From contig NZ_LLXO01000016.1 in assembly GCF_001484765.1 (NCBI RefSeq), positions 62,001-126,000 of the forward strand: 64,000 nucleotides of DNA, in the 5' to 3' direction. Shown piece after piece: positions 38,580 through 50,717 of this stretch. The position numbers were made by a program, and so were the translations under genes. The number at the start of each line of letters is the position of its first letter. The first letter of the stretch is position 1. The notes beneath the pieces were generated by a model. The model was not told the origin of the DNA. It ran no database searches and worked only from the letters and a program-made list of their open reading frames with translations. This DNA is from Entomohabitans teleogrylli (lineage in GTDB: Bacteria; Pseudomonadota; Gammaproteobacteria; Enterobacterales; Enterobacteriaceae).

Positions 38580-39133
38580 TGCGATATCTCCTCTGAGTGA
38601 GCCATCCAGATGAAGGATAGGTGACAACGACAGGAGAACACGGCCATGTATAGCGATTGTTTGCATAAAGCAGGCTTATTGCATCGCCGTGTAAGTGAGC
38701 GGCAGGTTGATACATTACGATACAGTGCAGGTGACGCAGCAGGTGCGCTGCGGGGCGAGACGGAAAAAAGATCTGATCTGAATTAATGTGCGGAGTGGCT
38801 ATCGAGCTGTTTTTCCAGGAATTTTCCCGCTATTTCGGGATGTGAATTTCTGGCGAATAATTCCTATTTTGCCAATCAGCGCCGCGATGTCCATTACTTA
38901 TCACTTAAAGCGTTACTGGCCTGGAATCAGGAAAAAGCCTGAGGAAATAGTTGAATTTTCTGTTAACAGGTCATTTATGGCGATATTCACTACTTTTTCT
39001 TTATAGGGGGTGGTATGTGCTGGCGTAGCTATTTTACCTGCTTTTGTTGATGGGCAGGAAAGAGATAAGTCCAGTATCGATTTGCTGATAAGCTCTCGAC
39101 AAATTACCTGACGGTGAACGATAATCAGCGGGT
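38580..39133. other. Intergenic region between DUF6130 gene and yfgG
   Basis: About 550 bp with no credible gene. The part next to the DUF6130 gene carries its ribosome site and a direct-repeat motif at 38709-38724. The 38780-39110 part is AT-rich and I see nothing further in it. Confidence 0.5.
38709..38724 (-). promoter_or_regulatory. Direct-repeat motif upstream of the DUF6130 gene
   Basis: Plus-strand GATACATTACGATACA: two exact GATACA hexamers spaced 4 bp, 130 bp before the DUF6130 start. Read with the gene it is TGTATC-N4-TGTATC. It matches the site at 34825-34840 in spacing, orientation and distance to the start. Candidate operator for the adjacent OmpR-type regulator (inference). Confidence 0.45.
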
Positions 39134-39337
39134 TTAGCGCAGAGACGTCGGTGTATTAAGGCTACCGGTTGGGGTTGTCTGTTGAGTCTGCTGAACTTTT
39201 TCCTGATGATGATGCCAGGCGCCAATGGAAGAGTAGATCAAACGACCGAAGAGAAACAAGAAGCTGATGAGGAGTACAATGCGCGTCATGCGGCCGTTAA
39301 ACCGATGTCGTTTTCGCATAGCCGTTGCCTGTGACAC
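39134..39337 (-). CDS. yfgG: Small membrane protein YfgG
   Basis: 67 residues (63 in E. coli), beginning MSQATAMRKRHRFNGRMTR. One hydrophobic segment (about 18-37, IVLLISFLFLFGRLIYSSIG) with a basic N-terminus predicts an inner-membrane anchor with N-in topology. E. coli YfgG has been linked to nickel and cobalt stress; the mechanism is not known. Start is GTG at 39337 with AAGGA 7 bp upstream. Divergent from yfgF, as in E. coli. Confidence 0.92.
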   Translation of the reverse strand: MSQATAMRKRHRFNGRMTRIVLLISFLFLFGRLIYSSIGAWHHHQEKVQQTQQTTPTGSLNTPTSLR

Positions 39338-39700
39338 AAAATAATCCTTACCGTTTACCCATCAAGCGTGGGCGACGAGCCCATTTAGGCATAGTCAACG
39401 GGTAGGGTCAATGGTTGGCATGTAAAAAAGCGTCAGCAAAAAATATTCACAAATGTTATGTGAGTAGAGGGATGTATTAATATTTAAGATTAAATATGTG
39501 TGATGAAGCGATAAAACCGCGGGGAGCAAGGATTGTGTTGGTAAATGTTGACCTGAGTCAATAGGTACTTTGGGTAGCGAAATAGAATCTACCCTCCGCT
39601 CTGCGCCTGAAATTCTTTGGGGCAGTTTTTGTGGCCGGTCTGGATATCCGGTCCGTTTGATTCGACCATTCCGGACGCTGGTAAAGATGAAGAGCATCAA
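39338..39700. other. Divergent yfgG / yfgF intergenic region
   Basis: 363 bp without a gene. It must hold the promoters of both genes. The stretch 39410-39520 is AT-rich. I cannot place a confident promoter or operator. Confidence 0.5.
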
Positions 39701-41944
39701 ATGCGATTTGCTAACTGGTATGATGTAAATAAAAATAAATGGTGGTTGCTTCCTTTGCTGCTACCGTCAGCGTTATTGCCGCTGGCGGCGCTGTGTAACG
39801 CCAATAGTTACCTGGGCGATATTCGCATTGCGCTTTATTATTTGCCGCATGCCGTGATGATGGCGTTAATGATTATTTTTGACTGGGCCGCGCTGCCGGG
39901 GATTATTCTGGCAATCGTGGTGTATTATCTCCCGGCCAGAGGCATTGTTGATACCGCGACCGGCGTATTCCACTACTTGCTCCCGCTGACGATTAGCTGG
40001 GGGGGCTATAAGATATTTTCACAGCAGCGTAGTCGGGTCACATTTGGTCATCTTAAATATACCTTAATGCGTATGTTTTGGCTGGTATTCTGTAACGCGA
40101 CGCTGTTCTTTTTCTTTTATCAGGTTGCGGTGTTTTTTGGTTTATATGATATTCAGAGCAGTCTGTTAGGTAAAAACCCGCTACAGATTACTACGCTGAT
40201 TAATTACCAGGCGATACTGGTCGGCAGTCTTACCGGCGTACCGTTGAGCTATTTTATTATCCGAATGATTCGCCATCCGGCGTTTTTATTTAGTTTCTTT
40301 TCCAGAATGCGCGCTCAGTTTCACCCTGCCACTACCCGTATGGAGATTGCGCTATGGGTGGTTATCATGCTGATTTTTATGGCCCTTTTATTGGTTCCTC
40401 TCAATGAGTCCAGCACCATATTTAATACTAACTATACCTTAACGCTTATTTTGCCGGTGATGCTGTGGGGGGCGATGCGCTTTGGCTATTTATTTATTAC
40501 CAACATCTGGACGATAGTGCTGATTATTTTGTGTCACTATTTTTATTTATATATTCCCCAGTCGCAGGATTATAAATTACAGATAGCGATCACTACCTCC
40601 TGCTTTGCCGTATTTTCATTTTCGATTGTTCTGATGGCGCTGGTGACGACCCGCCAGCGTCAGATGTACTCACGGGTTCGTCGTCTGGCGTATATTGATC
40701 CGATTGTTCATATTCCTAATCTGCGGGCGCTGAGTAAGGATATCAGCAAATATGCGTGGTCAGCGATTTGCTTCCTGCGCGTTCCCGGGCTGGAATTGCT
40801 GGGGCGCAACTATGGGATCATGCTGCGAATTCAGTATAAACAGCAACTGGCGGCCTATTTGCGCGCCAGGCTGCGTAAGGACGAGTTTGTCTATCAGATG
40901 GCCGGGAATGAACTGGTGATGCGTCTGAACGGCGAGTCGCACCGCCAGCATATCGAGGATATTGACCGCTACATACGCGAGTTCCGCTTTTACTGGGATG
41001 GCATGCCGTTACAGCCTCAGGTCGGGATCAGCTACTGCTATGTGCGCCATCCGGTGGAGTTTCTCCATTTGCTGCTCGGTGAAATGAGCACTATGGCCGA
41101 TGTATCGATCACCACCAACCGGCCGGAAAGCCTGCTGCCTAACGGCGCCCGACAGATCCAGAATGCGGTACGTGAGAAGGTGGACATGTTGCACCATCTG
41201 CAAAACGCCCTCGATCACGACTATTTTCTGCTGGCGGCTCAGCCGGTGCAGGGGATTCGCGGCGATGTTTATTATGAGATCCTGCTGCGTATGTCGGATG
41301 AGCATGGCACGGTATATCTGCCGGATCGCTTCCTGCCGGTGGCCCAGGAGTTTGGTTTATCCTCAAAGATCGATCTCTGGGTGCTGGAATCTACGCTGGC
41401 CTTTATGCAACAGCATCGTGAAGAGCTTCCCGGGTTGCGTCTGGCAGTGAACCTGACCCCTTCTTCGGTCTGTAACGCGCATTTCGCCGATGATGTGAAA
41501 GCGCTGATTCACAAATATGGCGTTGAGCCATGGCAATTGGTATTTGAAGTGACGGAGAGCAATAGCCTGACCAATCTGGCCCAGGCGAATCAGACGCTGA
41601 GCCTGCTCCAGGATATCGGTTGCCGGATCGCGATTGACGATTTTGGTACCGGCTATGCCAGCTATGCCCGCCTGCGCGATATGAATGCCGACATCATGAA
41701 GATTGACGGCAGCTTTATCCGCAATATCCTTACCAGCAGCCTCGATTACCAGATTGTTGAGTCGATATGTCAGTTGGCGCGGGTTAAAAAAATGCAGATT
41801 GTTGCCGAGTATGTGGAGAGCGATGAGATTCGCGCCGCGGTGGAACATTTAGGCATTGATTATCTTCAGGGATATGCGATTGGCCGGCCGGTGCCGCTGT
41901 CGACGCTGCTGGAGGTTAAAGAGCCGGCGGCGGGCGGGGCATAG
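39701..41944 (+). CDS. yfgF: Cyclic-di-GMP phosphodiesterase YfgF
   Basis: Membrane-bound EAL-domain enzyme that cleaves c-di-GMP; in E. coli it matters under anaerobic and oxidative conditions. ATG 39701 gives 747 residues, exactly the E. coli length; an in-frame TTG at 39617 is rejected. An N-terminal MASE1-like membrane domain with about eight helices covers 1-335. A degenerate GGDEF domain follows (AGNELVMRL in place of GGDEF). The EAL domain keeps EILLR (E526), the DDFGTGY motif (D646/D647) and a late E in VAEYVES, so it should be active. Confidence 0.95.
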   Translation: MRFANWYDVNKNKWWLLPLLLPSALLPLAALCNANSYLGDIRIALYYLPHAVMMALMIIFDWAALPGIILAIVVYYLPARGIVDTATGVFHYLLPLTISWGGYKIFSQQRSRVTFGHLKYTLMRMFWLVFCNATLFFFFYQVAVFFGLYDIQSSLLGKNPLQITTLINYQAILVGSLTGVPLSYFIIRMIRHPAFLFSFFSRMRAQFHPATTRMEIALWVVIMLIFMALLLVPLNESSTIFNTNYTLTLILPVMLWGAMRFGYLFITNIWTIVLIILCHYFYLYIPQSQDYKLQIAITTSCFAVFSFSIVLMALVTTRQRQMYSRVRRLAYIDPIVHIPNLRALSKDISKYAWSAICFLRVPGLELLGRNYGIMLRIQYKQQLAAYLRARLRKDEFVYQMAGNELVMRLNGESHRQHIEDIDRYIREFRFYWDGMPLQPQVGISYCYVRHPVEFLHLLLGEMSTMADVSITTNRPESLLPNGARQIQNAVREKVDMLHHLQNALDHDYFLLAAQPVQGIRGDVYYEILLRMSDEHGTVYLPDRFLPVAQEFGLSSKIDLWVLESTLAFMQQHREELPGLRLAVNLTPSSVCNAHFADDVKALIHKYGVEPWQLVFEVTESNSLTNLAQANQTLSLLQDIGCRIAIDDFGTGYASYARLRDMNADIMKIDGSFIRNILTSSLDYQIVESICQLARVKKMQIVAEYVESDEIRAAVEHLGIDYLQGYAIGRPVPLSTLLEVKEPAAGGA

Positions 41945-41962
41945 CCCCGGCCCGGGTATTAT

Positions 41963-43498
41963 TTATGCGACGGCGTCGGGGCGTTCAGTAATAATCAGCT
42001 TCCAGCCGGCGACGGTATCCCAGTACTGCTGTTCACGTTCCAGGTCGAGCAGCACCAGCGCATTCTGGCTGAACCAGTTGGCCGGAAAACACAGCGTCCA
42101 GTGATGGTCGTCAATCTCTAAATCCAGCGAGGGCGGCGTGGTGGTCGCCTGGCGCTGGTTATTGAGCAGTATCGCCAGACGCAGCATCTTGATAAGCGGC
42201 AGGAACTGCTTCTTTCTGAACAGCGTAAAGCGCGGAAGTTCCTCCAGACGAATGCCTTTGCGACTGAAGCGCACCAGAGAGGCCATCAGCATCTGTTGTT
42301 CCTGGGTGAATCCGGGCAGATTGCTGTTTTGCAGGATGTAGGCCGAATGGCGGTGCATACCGCTGTGGTTAATGTTCAGGCCGACTTCATGCAGCATCGC
42401 CGCCCATTTCAGTAGCGCCTCCATCTGCGGGTTGACCAGTTTCGGGCACTGCTGCTGCCACTGATCGTACATTTTTAGCGTGGTTTCCAGCACCCGGCGC
42501 GCCTGGTCGCTGTCGATATTGTACTGATTGGCCAGACTTTGCGCGGTGCGCACGCGGATGTCCTGGTGGCGAAAACGGCCTTCCATTTCATACAGAACCC
42601 CTTCGCGCAGCGCACCGTCGGACAGGCGCAGTTCCTGGACGTTCAGAGCGTCGAAAACCCCGCACAGAATGGCCAGGCCGGGCACGAAGACCGCCTGACG
42701 ATCCTCGGAAAGACCGGGCAGGCTGAGGGTCGCGAAAGTTTTGTATTTCAGCACCTCGGACACCAGTGTTTCCAGCCTTTCCGGGGTGATAAGACCATCT
42801 TTCTCGCCCAATTCCAGTAGTACTTCGTGAGCGGCTTTGATGGTGCCGGAAGCGCCGAGCGCCACATTCCAGCCGTGCAGGCGGAATTGCCATGCCAGAC
42901 TTTCCAGCTTTTGCACGGCGGCAAGGCGCGCGCGGCGGAAGTTTTCGGGGCTAATTTCTCCGTTAGTGAAAAAGAGCTGGGCGAAGCTCACGCAGCCCAT
43001 ACGGCGGCTTTCCACCAGCGCCGGTTCGAAGTCTTCGCCAATCACCAGTTCTGTGGATCCGCCGCCAATATCAATCACCAGTTTGCGGCCTTTTTCCGGC
43101 TGAGTGTGCTCCACCCCCATAAAAATCAGGCGCGCTTCTTCGTTTCCGGAAATAATTTCGATCGGGTAGGGGATGACCTGCTCCGCGCGTTTCAGAAAAT
43201 CCGACGCGTTGGCCGCCTGGCGTAGCGTATGAGTACCGACGATGGTGACATTATCCGCCGGATAGCCCTGTAGCCGTTCGGCAAACAGCGCGAGACAGGA
43301 CAGACCGCGCTCCATCGCCTCTTCGGTCAGGTTATTATTGGCGTCCAGGCCATCGGCCAGATGAACGCGCTGTTTCAGGCGGCCGATGATTTGCAGCGCG
43401 CCATCCACCACGCGGGCGATGACCATGTGAAAGCTGTTGGAGCCGAGGTCGACCGCAGCAAATTCCTGCGGACGTTGATGGGGTTGAGATATCGGCAT
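41963..43498 (-). CDS. ppx: Exopolyphosphatase
   Basis: Processively removes phosphate from long polyphosphate chains; also a pppGpp hydrolase relative. It has 511 residues (513 in E. coli). The ASKHA-fold signatures [12 protein letters not shown] near the N-terminus and [14 protein letters not shown] near 140 are present, followed by the HD-like C-terminal domain ([23 protein letters not shown]). It starts 5 bp after ppk, the conserved ppk-ppx operon, and converges with yfgF. Confidence 0.97.
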   Translation of the reverse strand: MPISQPHQRPQEFAAVDLGSNSFHMVIARVVDGALQIIGRLKQRVHLADGLDANNNLTEEAMERGLSCLALFAERLQGYPADNVTIVGTHTLRQAANASDFLKRAEQVIPYPIEIISGNEEARLIFMGVEHTQPEKGRKLVIDIGGGSTELVIGEDFEPALVESRRMGCVSFAQLFFTNGEISPENFRRARLAAVQKLESLAWQFRLHGWNVALGASGTIKAAHEVLLELGEKDGLITPERLETLVSEVLKYKTFATLSLPGLSEDRQAVFVPGLAILCGVFDALNVQELRLSDGALREGVLYEMEGRFRHQDIRVRTAQSLANQYNIDSDQARRVLETTLKMYDQWQQQCPKLVNPQMEALLKWAAMLHEVGLNINHSGMHRHSAYILQNSNLPGFTQEQQMLMASLVRFSRKGIRLEELPRFTLFRKKQFLPLIKMLRLAILLNNQRQATTTPPSLDLEIDDHHWTLCFPANWFSQNALVLLDLEREQQYWDTVAGWKLIITERPDAVA

Positions 43499-43503
43499 AG
43501 TGG

Positions 43504-45564
43504 TTATTCAGGCTGTTCCAGAGATTTTATGTAATCGTAAATCGCTAACTGGGCGCGCACCTTACGGCGATTGCCGCGCGGAACATAGCGATTACTCAGC
43601 TCTTTGTCGATAATGCGCGCTTTCACCGTGTCGCTGAACAGAATTTCGATGATATCCAGCACCCGCTGTTTCAGGCGCGGATCGAGCAGCGCGACGGCAA
43701 CTTCAATGCGATAGTCAATATTGCGCGTCATCCAGTCCGCCGAGGACAGGAAGACTTTTTTATCTCCACCGTTTTCGAAAATATAGACCCTGTCGTGTTC
43801 CAGATAACGATCGACGATACTGATAACCCGGATATTTTCGCTGATGCCTTCCAGTTGGGGAATCAGCGAACACATACCGCGGATTAATAGATTCACTTCG
43901 ACGCCGGCGCTGGAAGCGGTATACAGGCGATCCACCAGCCCGTTATCCACCAGGTTGTTCAGCTTCAGCGTGATCCCCGCCGGCTGGCCGTTCTGAGCGC
44001 TGGCGATCTCTTTATCGATCATCTCATACAGCAGGCGCCGCGAGTTCTGCGGCGAGACCATCAAATAGTCAAAGGTCACCGGTCGATACGGGTTTTCGAT
44101 AAAGTTAAATACCCGGCGCACTTCGTTGGTAATGCGCGCATCGGCGGTGAGTAATGAATAGTCGGTATAAAGGCGGGCGGTCTTCTCGTTAAAGTTTCCG
44201 GTACCGATATGCGCGTAGCGCACCACATCTTCCCCTTCGCGGCGGGAAATTAAAAACAGCTTGGCGTGGATCTTCAGGCCCGGCGCCGAGAAGATCACGT
44301 GCACCCCGGCTTCAGTCAGGCGCTTCGCCCAGTGAATATTGGCCTCTTCGTCGAACCTCGCCTGCAGTTCCACCACCACGGTGACTTTTTTACCGTTGTG
44401 GGCCGCGTGGATCATCGATTCGATAATGCGCGAATCTTTCGCCACCCGGTAAATATTGATTTTGATCGCCAGTACGTTGGGATCGAACGAGGCCTGGCGC
44501 AGCAGCTCCAGGACATGCTCAAAGGTGTGGTACGGGTAATACAGCAGAACATCGCGTTCGCGAATCGCGTCGAAGCCGTTGCGAAATTTATCAAACCAGA
44601 GGTGGCGCAGGCGCGGCAGCGGCTTGTTGACCAGGTTAGCTTTTCCGACATTGGGGAAGCTAATGAAATCTTTGAAGTTGTGGTAGCGACCGCCGGGCAC
44701 GATGGAATCATAGCGGGAAATCGTTAACTTCTCGCGCAGCATCTCGACCAGTGCGTCAGGCATATCCCTTTGATAGACAAAACGAACCGGTTCGGCGGTC
44801 AGGCGCTGTTTCAGGCTGGAGGACATCAGTTCCAGCAGGCTGGACTCCATTTCATGTACCAGATCATACTCCGCATCGCGGGTCATCTTCATGGAGTAGG
44901 CATTCAGGGCGTCATAGTCAAAGAAGCCTTTAAAGATATCGTCCAGACAGTAGCGCAGGATGTTATCCAGCAGGATCATCGGCTTGCGGCGGCGCGGCGC
45001 TTCCGGCGGCAGATTGACGAAGCGCGGAACCTTATCGGAAGGGATCTCCAGCAGCGCATAGCGGATCTCCTCGCCGCGGATGATTTCTACCGCCAGATAG
45101 GTGTAGTCATCTTTCAGGAACTGCACCAGATCGGTTTCGCGGGTGACGAGGATCGGGGTAATGTGCTGACGCAGAAACTGCTTAAAATAGTGACGTAGCC
45201 AGACCTGCTGATTTGGCGACAACTGGCGTTCGTTGATCAGAAAGATCTGATTACGGGCCATTTCCAGCAGCAGGTCGTTATACAGGGCATCGAATTCCTG
45301 ATCGGCCTTCAGAACCCGGGTCTGGATTTTGCCCAACAGATGGCGCGAGTGAGAGGTTAATCCCTGCTCTTCGCTGATCAAAATGCGCCGCTTCAGTTCG
45401 GCAAAACGGACCTTATAAAACTCATCAAGGTTGTTGGAATAAATGCCGAGGAAACGCATCCGCTCGATCAGTGGGTTAATTTTATCGGCCGCTTCCTGGA
45501 GTACCCGTTCATTGAACGACAACCAGCTTAGTTCTTTTTCGGTATAAAGCTTATCCTGACCCAT
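43504..45564 (-). CDS. ppk: Polyphosphate kinase
   Basis: Makes polyphosphate from ATP reversibly, at the membrane periphery. It has 686 residues (688 in E. coli). N-terminal helical domain ([14 protein letters not shown]), head domain, and two phospholipase-D-like domains. The phosphohistidine is H433 in GLKIHAKL (E. coli H435), with H452 in [10 protein letters not shown]; the second catalytic histidine is in the EHDR segment near 590. A candidate Pho box lies about 170 bp upstream. First gene of ppk-ppx. Confidence 0.97.
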   Translation of the reverse strand: MGQDKLYTEKELSWLSFNERVLQEAADKINPLIERMRFLGIYSNNLDEFYKVRFAELKRRILISEEQGLTSHSRHLLGKIQTRVLKADQEFDALYNDLLLEMARNQIFLINERQLSPNQQVWLRHYFKQFLRQHITPILVTRETDLVQFLKDDYTYLAVEIIRGEEIRYALLEIPSDKVPRFVNLPPEAPRRRKPMILLDNILRYCLDDIFKGFFDYDALNAYSMKMTRDAEYDLVHEMESSLLELMSSSLKQRLTAEPVRFVYQRDMPDALVEMLREKLTISRYDSIVPGGRYHNFKDFISFPNVGKANLVNKPLPRLRHLWFDKFRNGFDAIRERDVLLYYPYHTFEHVLELLRQASFDPNVLAIKINIYRVAKDSRIIESMIHAAHNGKKVTVVVELQARFDEEANIHWAKRLTEAGVHVIFSAPGLKIHAKLFLISRREGEDVVRYAHIGTGNFNEKTARLYTDYSLLTADARITNEVRRVFNFIENPYRPVTFDYLMVSPQNSRRLLYEMIDKEIASAQNGQPAGITLKLNNLVDNGLVDRLYTASSAGVEVNLLIRGMCSLIPQLEGISENIRVISIVDRYLEHDRVYIFENGGDKKVFLSSADWMTRNIDYRIEVAVALLDPRLKQRVLDIIEILFSDTVKARIIDKELSNRYVPRGNRRKVRAQLAIYDYIKSLEQPE

Positions 45565-45734
45565 TACGACTCACACTCCGGTTCTTAATGCAGGGCGTGC
45601 TAAATTCGTCCTGTCGGCTATTATGGCGAGCTTTGCCTGAAGATGTCCAACTCTACTGCCAGGCCGCAGGCTGCCTCTTGCGCGCGCAGAGCGGCCTTTC
45701 TTACAGAAACATGCTGAATAAATGCTGTGTATAT

Positions 45735-45752
45735 ATCAGAGAAGTATGACAG
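45735..45752 (-). promoter_or_regulatory. Candidate Pho box upstream of ppk
   Basis: On the minus strand CTGTCATACTTCTCTGAT: the first half is a perfect CTGTCAT, the second (CTCTGAT, 11 bp on) matches five of seven. PhoB control of ppk is described in related enterics; function here is inferred. Confidence 0.45.
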
Positions 45753-45785
45753 TTAACGGCGAGTTATGAGAGAACAGTGATTTTG

Positions 45786-45816
45786 GGCAATAAGAACGCC
45801 GGGCCGCCGCCCGGCG
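45786..45816 (-). terminator. Rho-independent terminator after purN
   Basis: Stem CGCCGGGC / GCCCGGCG (45797-45804 with 45809-45816), 4-nt loop; on the minus strand it runs into a T-rich stretch (TTCTTATT). Confidence 0.7.
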
Positions 45817-45823
45817 AAGGCGG

Positions 45824-47739
<1,916 letters not shown>

Positions 47740-47777
47740 TCAAGTGTTTTGAGTATGGTCTTAGCGGTAAAAAGCGG

Positions 47778-47797
47778 TATAATCCGGCGATTTTTTT
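47778..47797 (+). promoter_or_regulatory. upp promoter with UTP-sensitive initially transcribed T run
   Basis: Consensus -10 TATAAT at 47778-47783, then likely start at G47789 or A47790 in GATTTTTTTG (T7 at 47791-47797). In E. coli the same start sequence gives UTP-dependent start-site choice and reiterative transcription that shuts off upp when UTP is high. No good -35 is visible at 17 bp. Confidence 0.65.
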
Positions 47798-47827
47798 GTG
47801 GTTAGCGGCTTTCAGAGGAGAAAGAGC

Positions 47828-48454
47828 ATGAAGATTGTGGAAGTGAAACACCCACTCGTCAAACACAAGCTGGGACTGATGCGCGAACATGACGTCAGCA
47901 CCAAGCGCTTTCGTGAACTTGCCTCTGAAGTCGGTAGCCTGCTGACCTATGAAGCCACCGCCGATCTGGAAACCGAAAAAGTCACTATCGAAGGGTGGAA
48001 CGGCCCGGTCGAAGTTGAACAGATTAAAGGTAAAAAAATCACCGTGGTGCCGATTCTGCGCGCCGGTCTGGGCATGATGGAAGGCGTGCTGGAGCACGTA
48101 CCGAGCGCCCGCATCAGCGTGGTGGGGATCTATCGTAATGAAGAGACCCTTGAGCCGGTGCCTTATTTCCAGAAACTGGTGTCGAACATCGACGAGCGCA
48201 TGGCGCTGGTGGTGGATCCGATGCTGGCGACCGGCGGTTCAATGATAGCCACTATCGATCTGTTGAAGAAAGCCGGCTGCAACAGCATTAAAGTGCTGGT
48301 GCTGGTCGCGGCGCCGGAAGGGATCGCCGCGCTGGAGAAAGCCCATCCCGATGTTGAGCTGTACACCGCCTCGGTTGATCAGGGGCTCAACGAACACGGT
48401 TACATTATCCCGGGTCTTGGCGACGCGGGCGATAAGATATTTGGTACCAAATAA
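47828..48454 (+). CDS. upp: Uracil phosphoribosyltransferase
   Basis: Salvages uracil to UMP with PRPP. ATG 47828 (GAGGAG upstream) gives 208 residues, the E. coli length; an in-frame start at 47798 is not used. The PRPP-binding loop [17 protein letters not shown] is at about 127-143, and the uracil site [18 protein letters not shown] forms the C-terminus. Followed by uraA after a terminator-like hairpin, the upp-uraA arrangement of E. coli. Confidence 0.98.
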   Translation: MKIVEVKHPLVKHKLGLMREHDVSTKRFRELASEVGSLLTYEATADLETEKVTIEGWNGPVEVEQIKGKKITVVPILRAGLGMMEGVLEHVPSARISVVGIYRNEETLEPVPYFQKLVSNIDERMALVVDPMLATGGSMIATIDLLKKAGCNSIKVLVLVAAPEGIAALEKAHPDVELYTASVDQGLNEHGYIIPGLGDAGDKIFGTK

Positions 48455-48462
48455 ACATCCTG

Positions 48463-48489
48463 GCCGACTTTGATAGTCGGCTTTTTTTT
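48463..48489 (+). terminator. Terminator between upp and uraA
   Basis: Stem GCCGAC (48463-48468) / GTCGGC (48476-48481), 7-nt loop, then eight T. Partial readthrough into uraA is likely. Confidence 0.8.
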
Positions 48490-48590
48490 AAGTTGTTCCA
48501 ATGATAATGCCTGATAAATGCCGGGGGCGCGTGGCTGCGCGATAACCGACAGGACAGGGCGGGCTGATAACAATATAAGAGGAAAACATT

Positions 48591-49880
48591 ATGACGCGCC
48601 GTACTATCGGGGTGAGTGAACGACCGCCGCTTTTACAGACCATCCCGCTGAGTTTGCAGCACCTGTTTGCGATGTTCGGAGCCACAGTGCTGGTGCCTAT
48701 TTTGTTTAATATCAACCCGGCGACGGTACTGCTGTTCAACGGTATCGGTACGCTACTCTATTTATTCATCTGTAAAGGGAAAATCCCCGCTTACCTCGGC
48801 TCCAGCTTTGCCTTTATCTCCCCGGTATTATTACTGCTGCCGCTGGGTTATGAAGTGGCGCTCGGCGGCTTTATCATGTGCGGCGTGCTGTTCTGCCTGG
48901 TGGCGCTGATTGTCAAAAAAGCGGGGACCGGCTGGCTGGACGTGATGTTCCCCCCGGCGGCGATGGGGGCGATTGTTGCGGTGATCGGCCTTGAGCTGGC
49001 GGGCGTCGCCGCCAATATGGCCGGGCTGCTCCCGGCTGAAGGGACCGCGCCGGACGGCACTACGGTGACCATTTCCCTGGTTACGCTGGCGGTAACCGTA
49101 TTTGGCTCGGTCCTGTTCCGCGGCTTCCTGGCGATTATCCCAATCCTTATCGGCGTACTGGCTGGCTATGCGCTCTCCTTCGCTATGGGAGTGGTGGATA
49201 TTACGCCGATTAAAGAGGCGCACTGGTTTGCCCTGCCGACCTTCTATACGCCGCGCTTCGAGTGGTTCGCTATCTTCACTATTCTGCCGGCGGCGCTGGT
49301 GGTGATTGCTGAGCACGTCGGCCATCTGGCGGTGACGGCAAACATTGTTAAACGCGATCTGGTGCGCGATCCGGGCCTGCACCGTTCGATGTTCGCTAAC
49401 GGTCTGTCGACCATGATTTCCGGGTTTTTCGGCTCAACGCCCAACACTACCTACGGTGAAAATATTGGCGTGATGGCGATTACCCGGGTGTACAGCACCT
49501 GGGTAATCGGCGGCGCGGCTATCTTCGCGATCCTGCTGTCCTGCGTGGGTAAACTGGCGGCGGCGATCCAGATCATTCCGGTACCGGTAATGGGCGGCGT
49601 CTCTTTGTTGCTGTACGGAGTGATTGGCGCTTCCGGTATTCGGGTACTGATCGAATCGAAAGTGGACTATAACAAAGCCCAGAACCTGATCCTGACCTCG
49701 GTGATTCTGATTATCGGCGTCAGCGGCGCGAAAGTACATATTGGCGCCGCGGAGCTCAAAGGCATGGCGCTGGCGACAATTGTTGGCATCGCCCTGAGTC
49801 TGATCTTCAAGCTGATCAATGTGCTGCGCCCGGAAGAGACGATACTCGACGCGGCCGATCAGGACGAATCACGATCCTGA
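48591..49880 (+). CDS. uraA: Uracil:proton symporter UraA
   Basis: Inner-membrane NCS2 carrier importing uracil with protons. The 429 residues equal E. coli and form about 14 membrane segments. Recognisable points are the N-terminal LQHLFAMFGATVLVP, the ligand-contact glutamate in VIAEHVGHLAV (E. coli E241), and GGSTPNTTYGENIG-type segment with E near 290. It works with upp in uracil salvage. Confidence 0.97.
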   Translation: MTRRTIGVSERPPLLQTIPLSLQHLFAMFGATVLVPILFNINPATVLLFNGIGTLLYLFICKGKIPAYLGSSFAFISPVLLLLPLGYEVALGGFIMCGVLFCLVALIVKKAGTGWLDVMFPPAAMGAIVAVIGLELAGVAANMAGLLPAEGTAPDGTTVTISLVTLAVTVFGSVLFRGFLAIIPILIGVLAGYALSFAMGVVDITPIKEAHWFALPTFYTPRFEWFAIFTILPAALVVIAEHVGHLAVTANIVKRDLVRDPGLHRSMFANGLSTMISGFFGSTPNTTYGENIGVMAITRVYSTWVIGGAAIFAILLSCVGKLAAAIQIIPVPVMGGVSLLLYGVIGASGIRVLIESKVDYNKAQNLILTSVILIIGVSGAKVHIGAAELKGMALATIVGIALSLIFKLINVLRPEETILDAADQDESRS

Positions 49881-49890
49881 CAGGCTTATC

Positions 49891-49916
49891 CCGGGCGGAA
49901 TTTTCCGCCCGGTTTT
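49891..49916 (+). terminator. Rho-independent terminator after uraA
   Basis: CCGGGCGGAA (49891-49900) pairs with TTCCGCCCGG (49903-49912); the inner A-T pairs open as loop. TTTT follows. Confidence 0.8.
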
Positions 49917-49978
49917 CCAGGCTCCAGGTTTTGTGATAAATTGACCCGCGTTTTTATGCCACTCTGGTCGAGGTTTTT

Positions 49979-50680
49979 CTGAATACGCCGGCACAGCTCT
50001 CTCTGCCACTCTATCTTCCTGACGATGAAACCTTCGCCAGTTTCTGGCCGGGTGATAACGCCTCTCTGCTGGCGGCTGTGCAAAATGTGCTGCTGCAAAA
50101 GCACAGCGGTTATATCTATCTCTGGGGAAGGGAAGGGGCCGGACGGAGCCACCTGATGCATGCCGCCTGCGCGGAACTCTCGCTGCGTGGCGAAGCGGTG
50201 GGCTATGTGCCGCTTGATAAGCGCACCTGGTTTGTGCCCGAAGTGCTGGAAGGAATGGAGCAGCTGGCGCTGGTATGCATTGATAATATTGAATGTATTG
50301 CCGGCGATGAGCTGTGGGAGATGGAGATCTTTAATCTCTATAACCGCATTCTGGAATCCGGCAATACCCGGCTGCTGATATCCGGCGATCGTCCGCCGCG
50401 CCAGCTCAATCTGCAATTAGCCGATCTGGCTTCCCGCCTCGACTGGGGGCAAATCTACAAACTGCAGGCGCTGGACGACGACGATAAATTGCAGGCGCTA
50501 CAGCTGCGGGCCAGACTGCGCGGCTTTGAACTGCCGGAAGATGTCGGGCGGTTTTTGCTCAAACGGCTGGATCGCGAAATGCGTACGCTATTTATGACTC
50601 TCGATCAACTGGATCGGGCGTCGATCACCGCCCAGCGCAAACTCACCATTCCGTTCGTAAAAGATATCCTCGGCTTGTAA
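49979..50680 (+). CDS. hda: DnaA regulatory inactivator Hda (CTG start)
   Basis: Hda binds the DNA-loaded beta clamp and stimulates ATP hydrolysis by DnaA, preventing re-initiation. The frame read from CTG at 49979 gives 233 residues beginning (M)[13 protein letters not shown], the same length and N-terminus as E. coli Hda, whose start is also CUG. The clamp-binding motif QLSLPL is at 6-11. The first in-frame conventional start, GTG 50078, would drop this motif and 33 residues. AAA+ core with Walker-A-like GREGAGRSH (50-58) and the VCIDNIE Walker B. Confidence 0.95.
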   Translation: MNTPAQLSLPLYLPDDETFASFWPGDNASLLAAVQNVLLQKHSGYIYLWGREGAGRSHLMHAACAELSLRGEAVGYVPLDKRTWFVPEVLEGMEQLALVCIDNIECIAGDELWEMEIFNLYNRILESGNTRLLISGDRPPRQLNLQLADLASRLDWGQIYKLQALDDDDKLQALQLRARLRGFELPEDVGRFLLKRLDREMRTLFMTLDQLDRASITAQRKLTIPFVKDILGL

Positions 50681-50681
50681 A

Positions 50682-50705
50682 CGGCGGCCTTTTCCTGCGC
50701 CGCCG
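50682..50705. terminator. Possible convergent terminator between hda and yfgD
   Basis: Stem CGGCGGC (50682-50688) / GCCGCCG (50699-50705) in a 37-bp convergent gap. No clear T run on either side, so weak. Confidence 0.4.
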
Positions 50706-50717
50706 GTAAATTGACCC

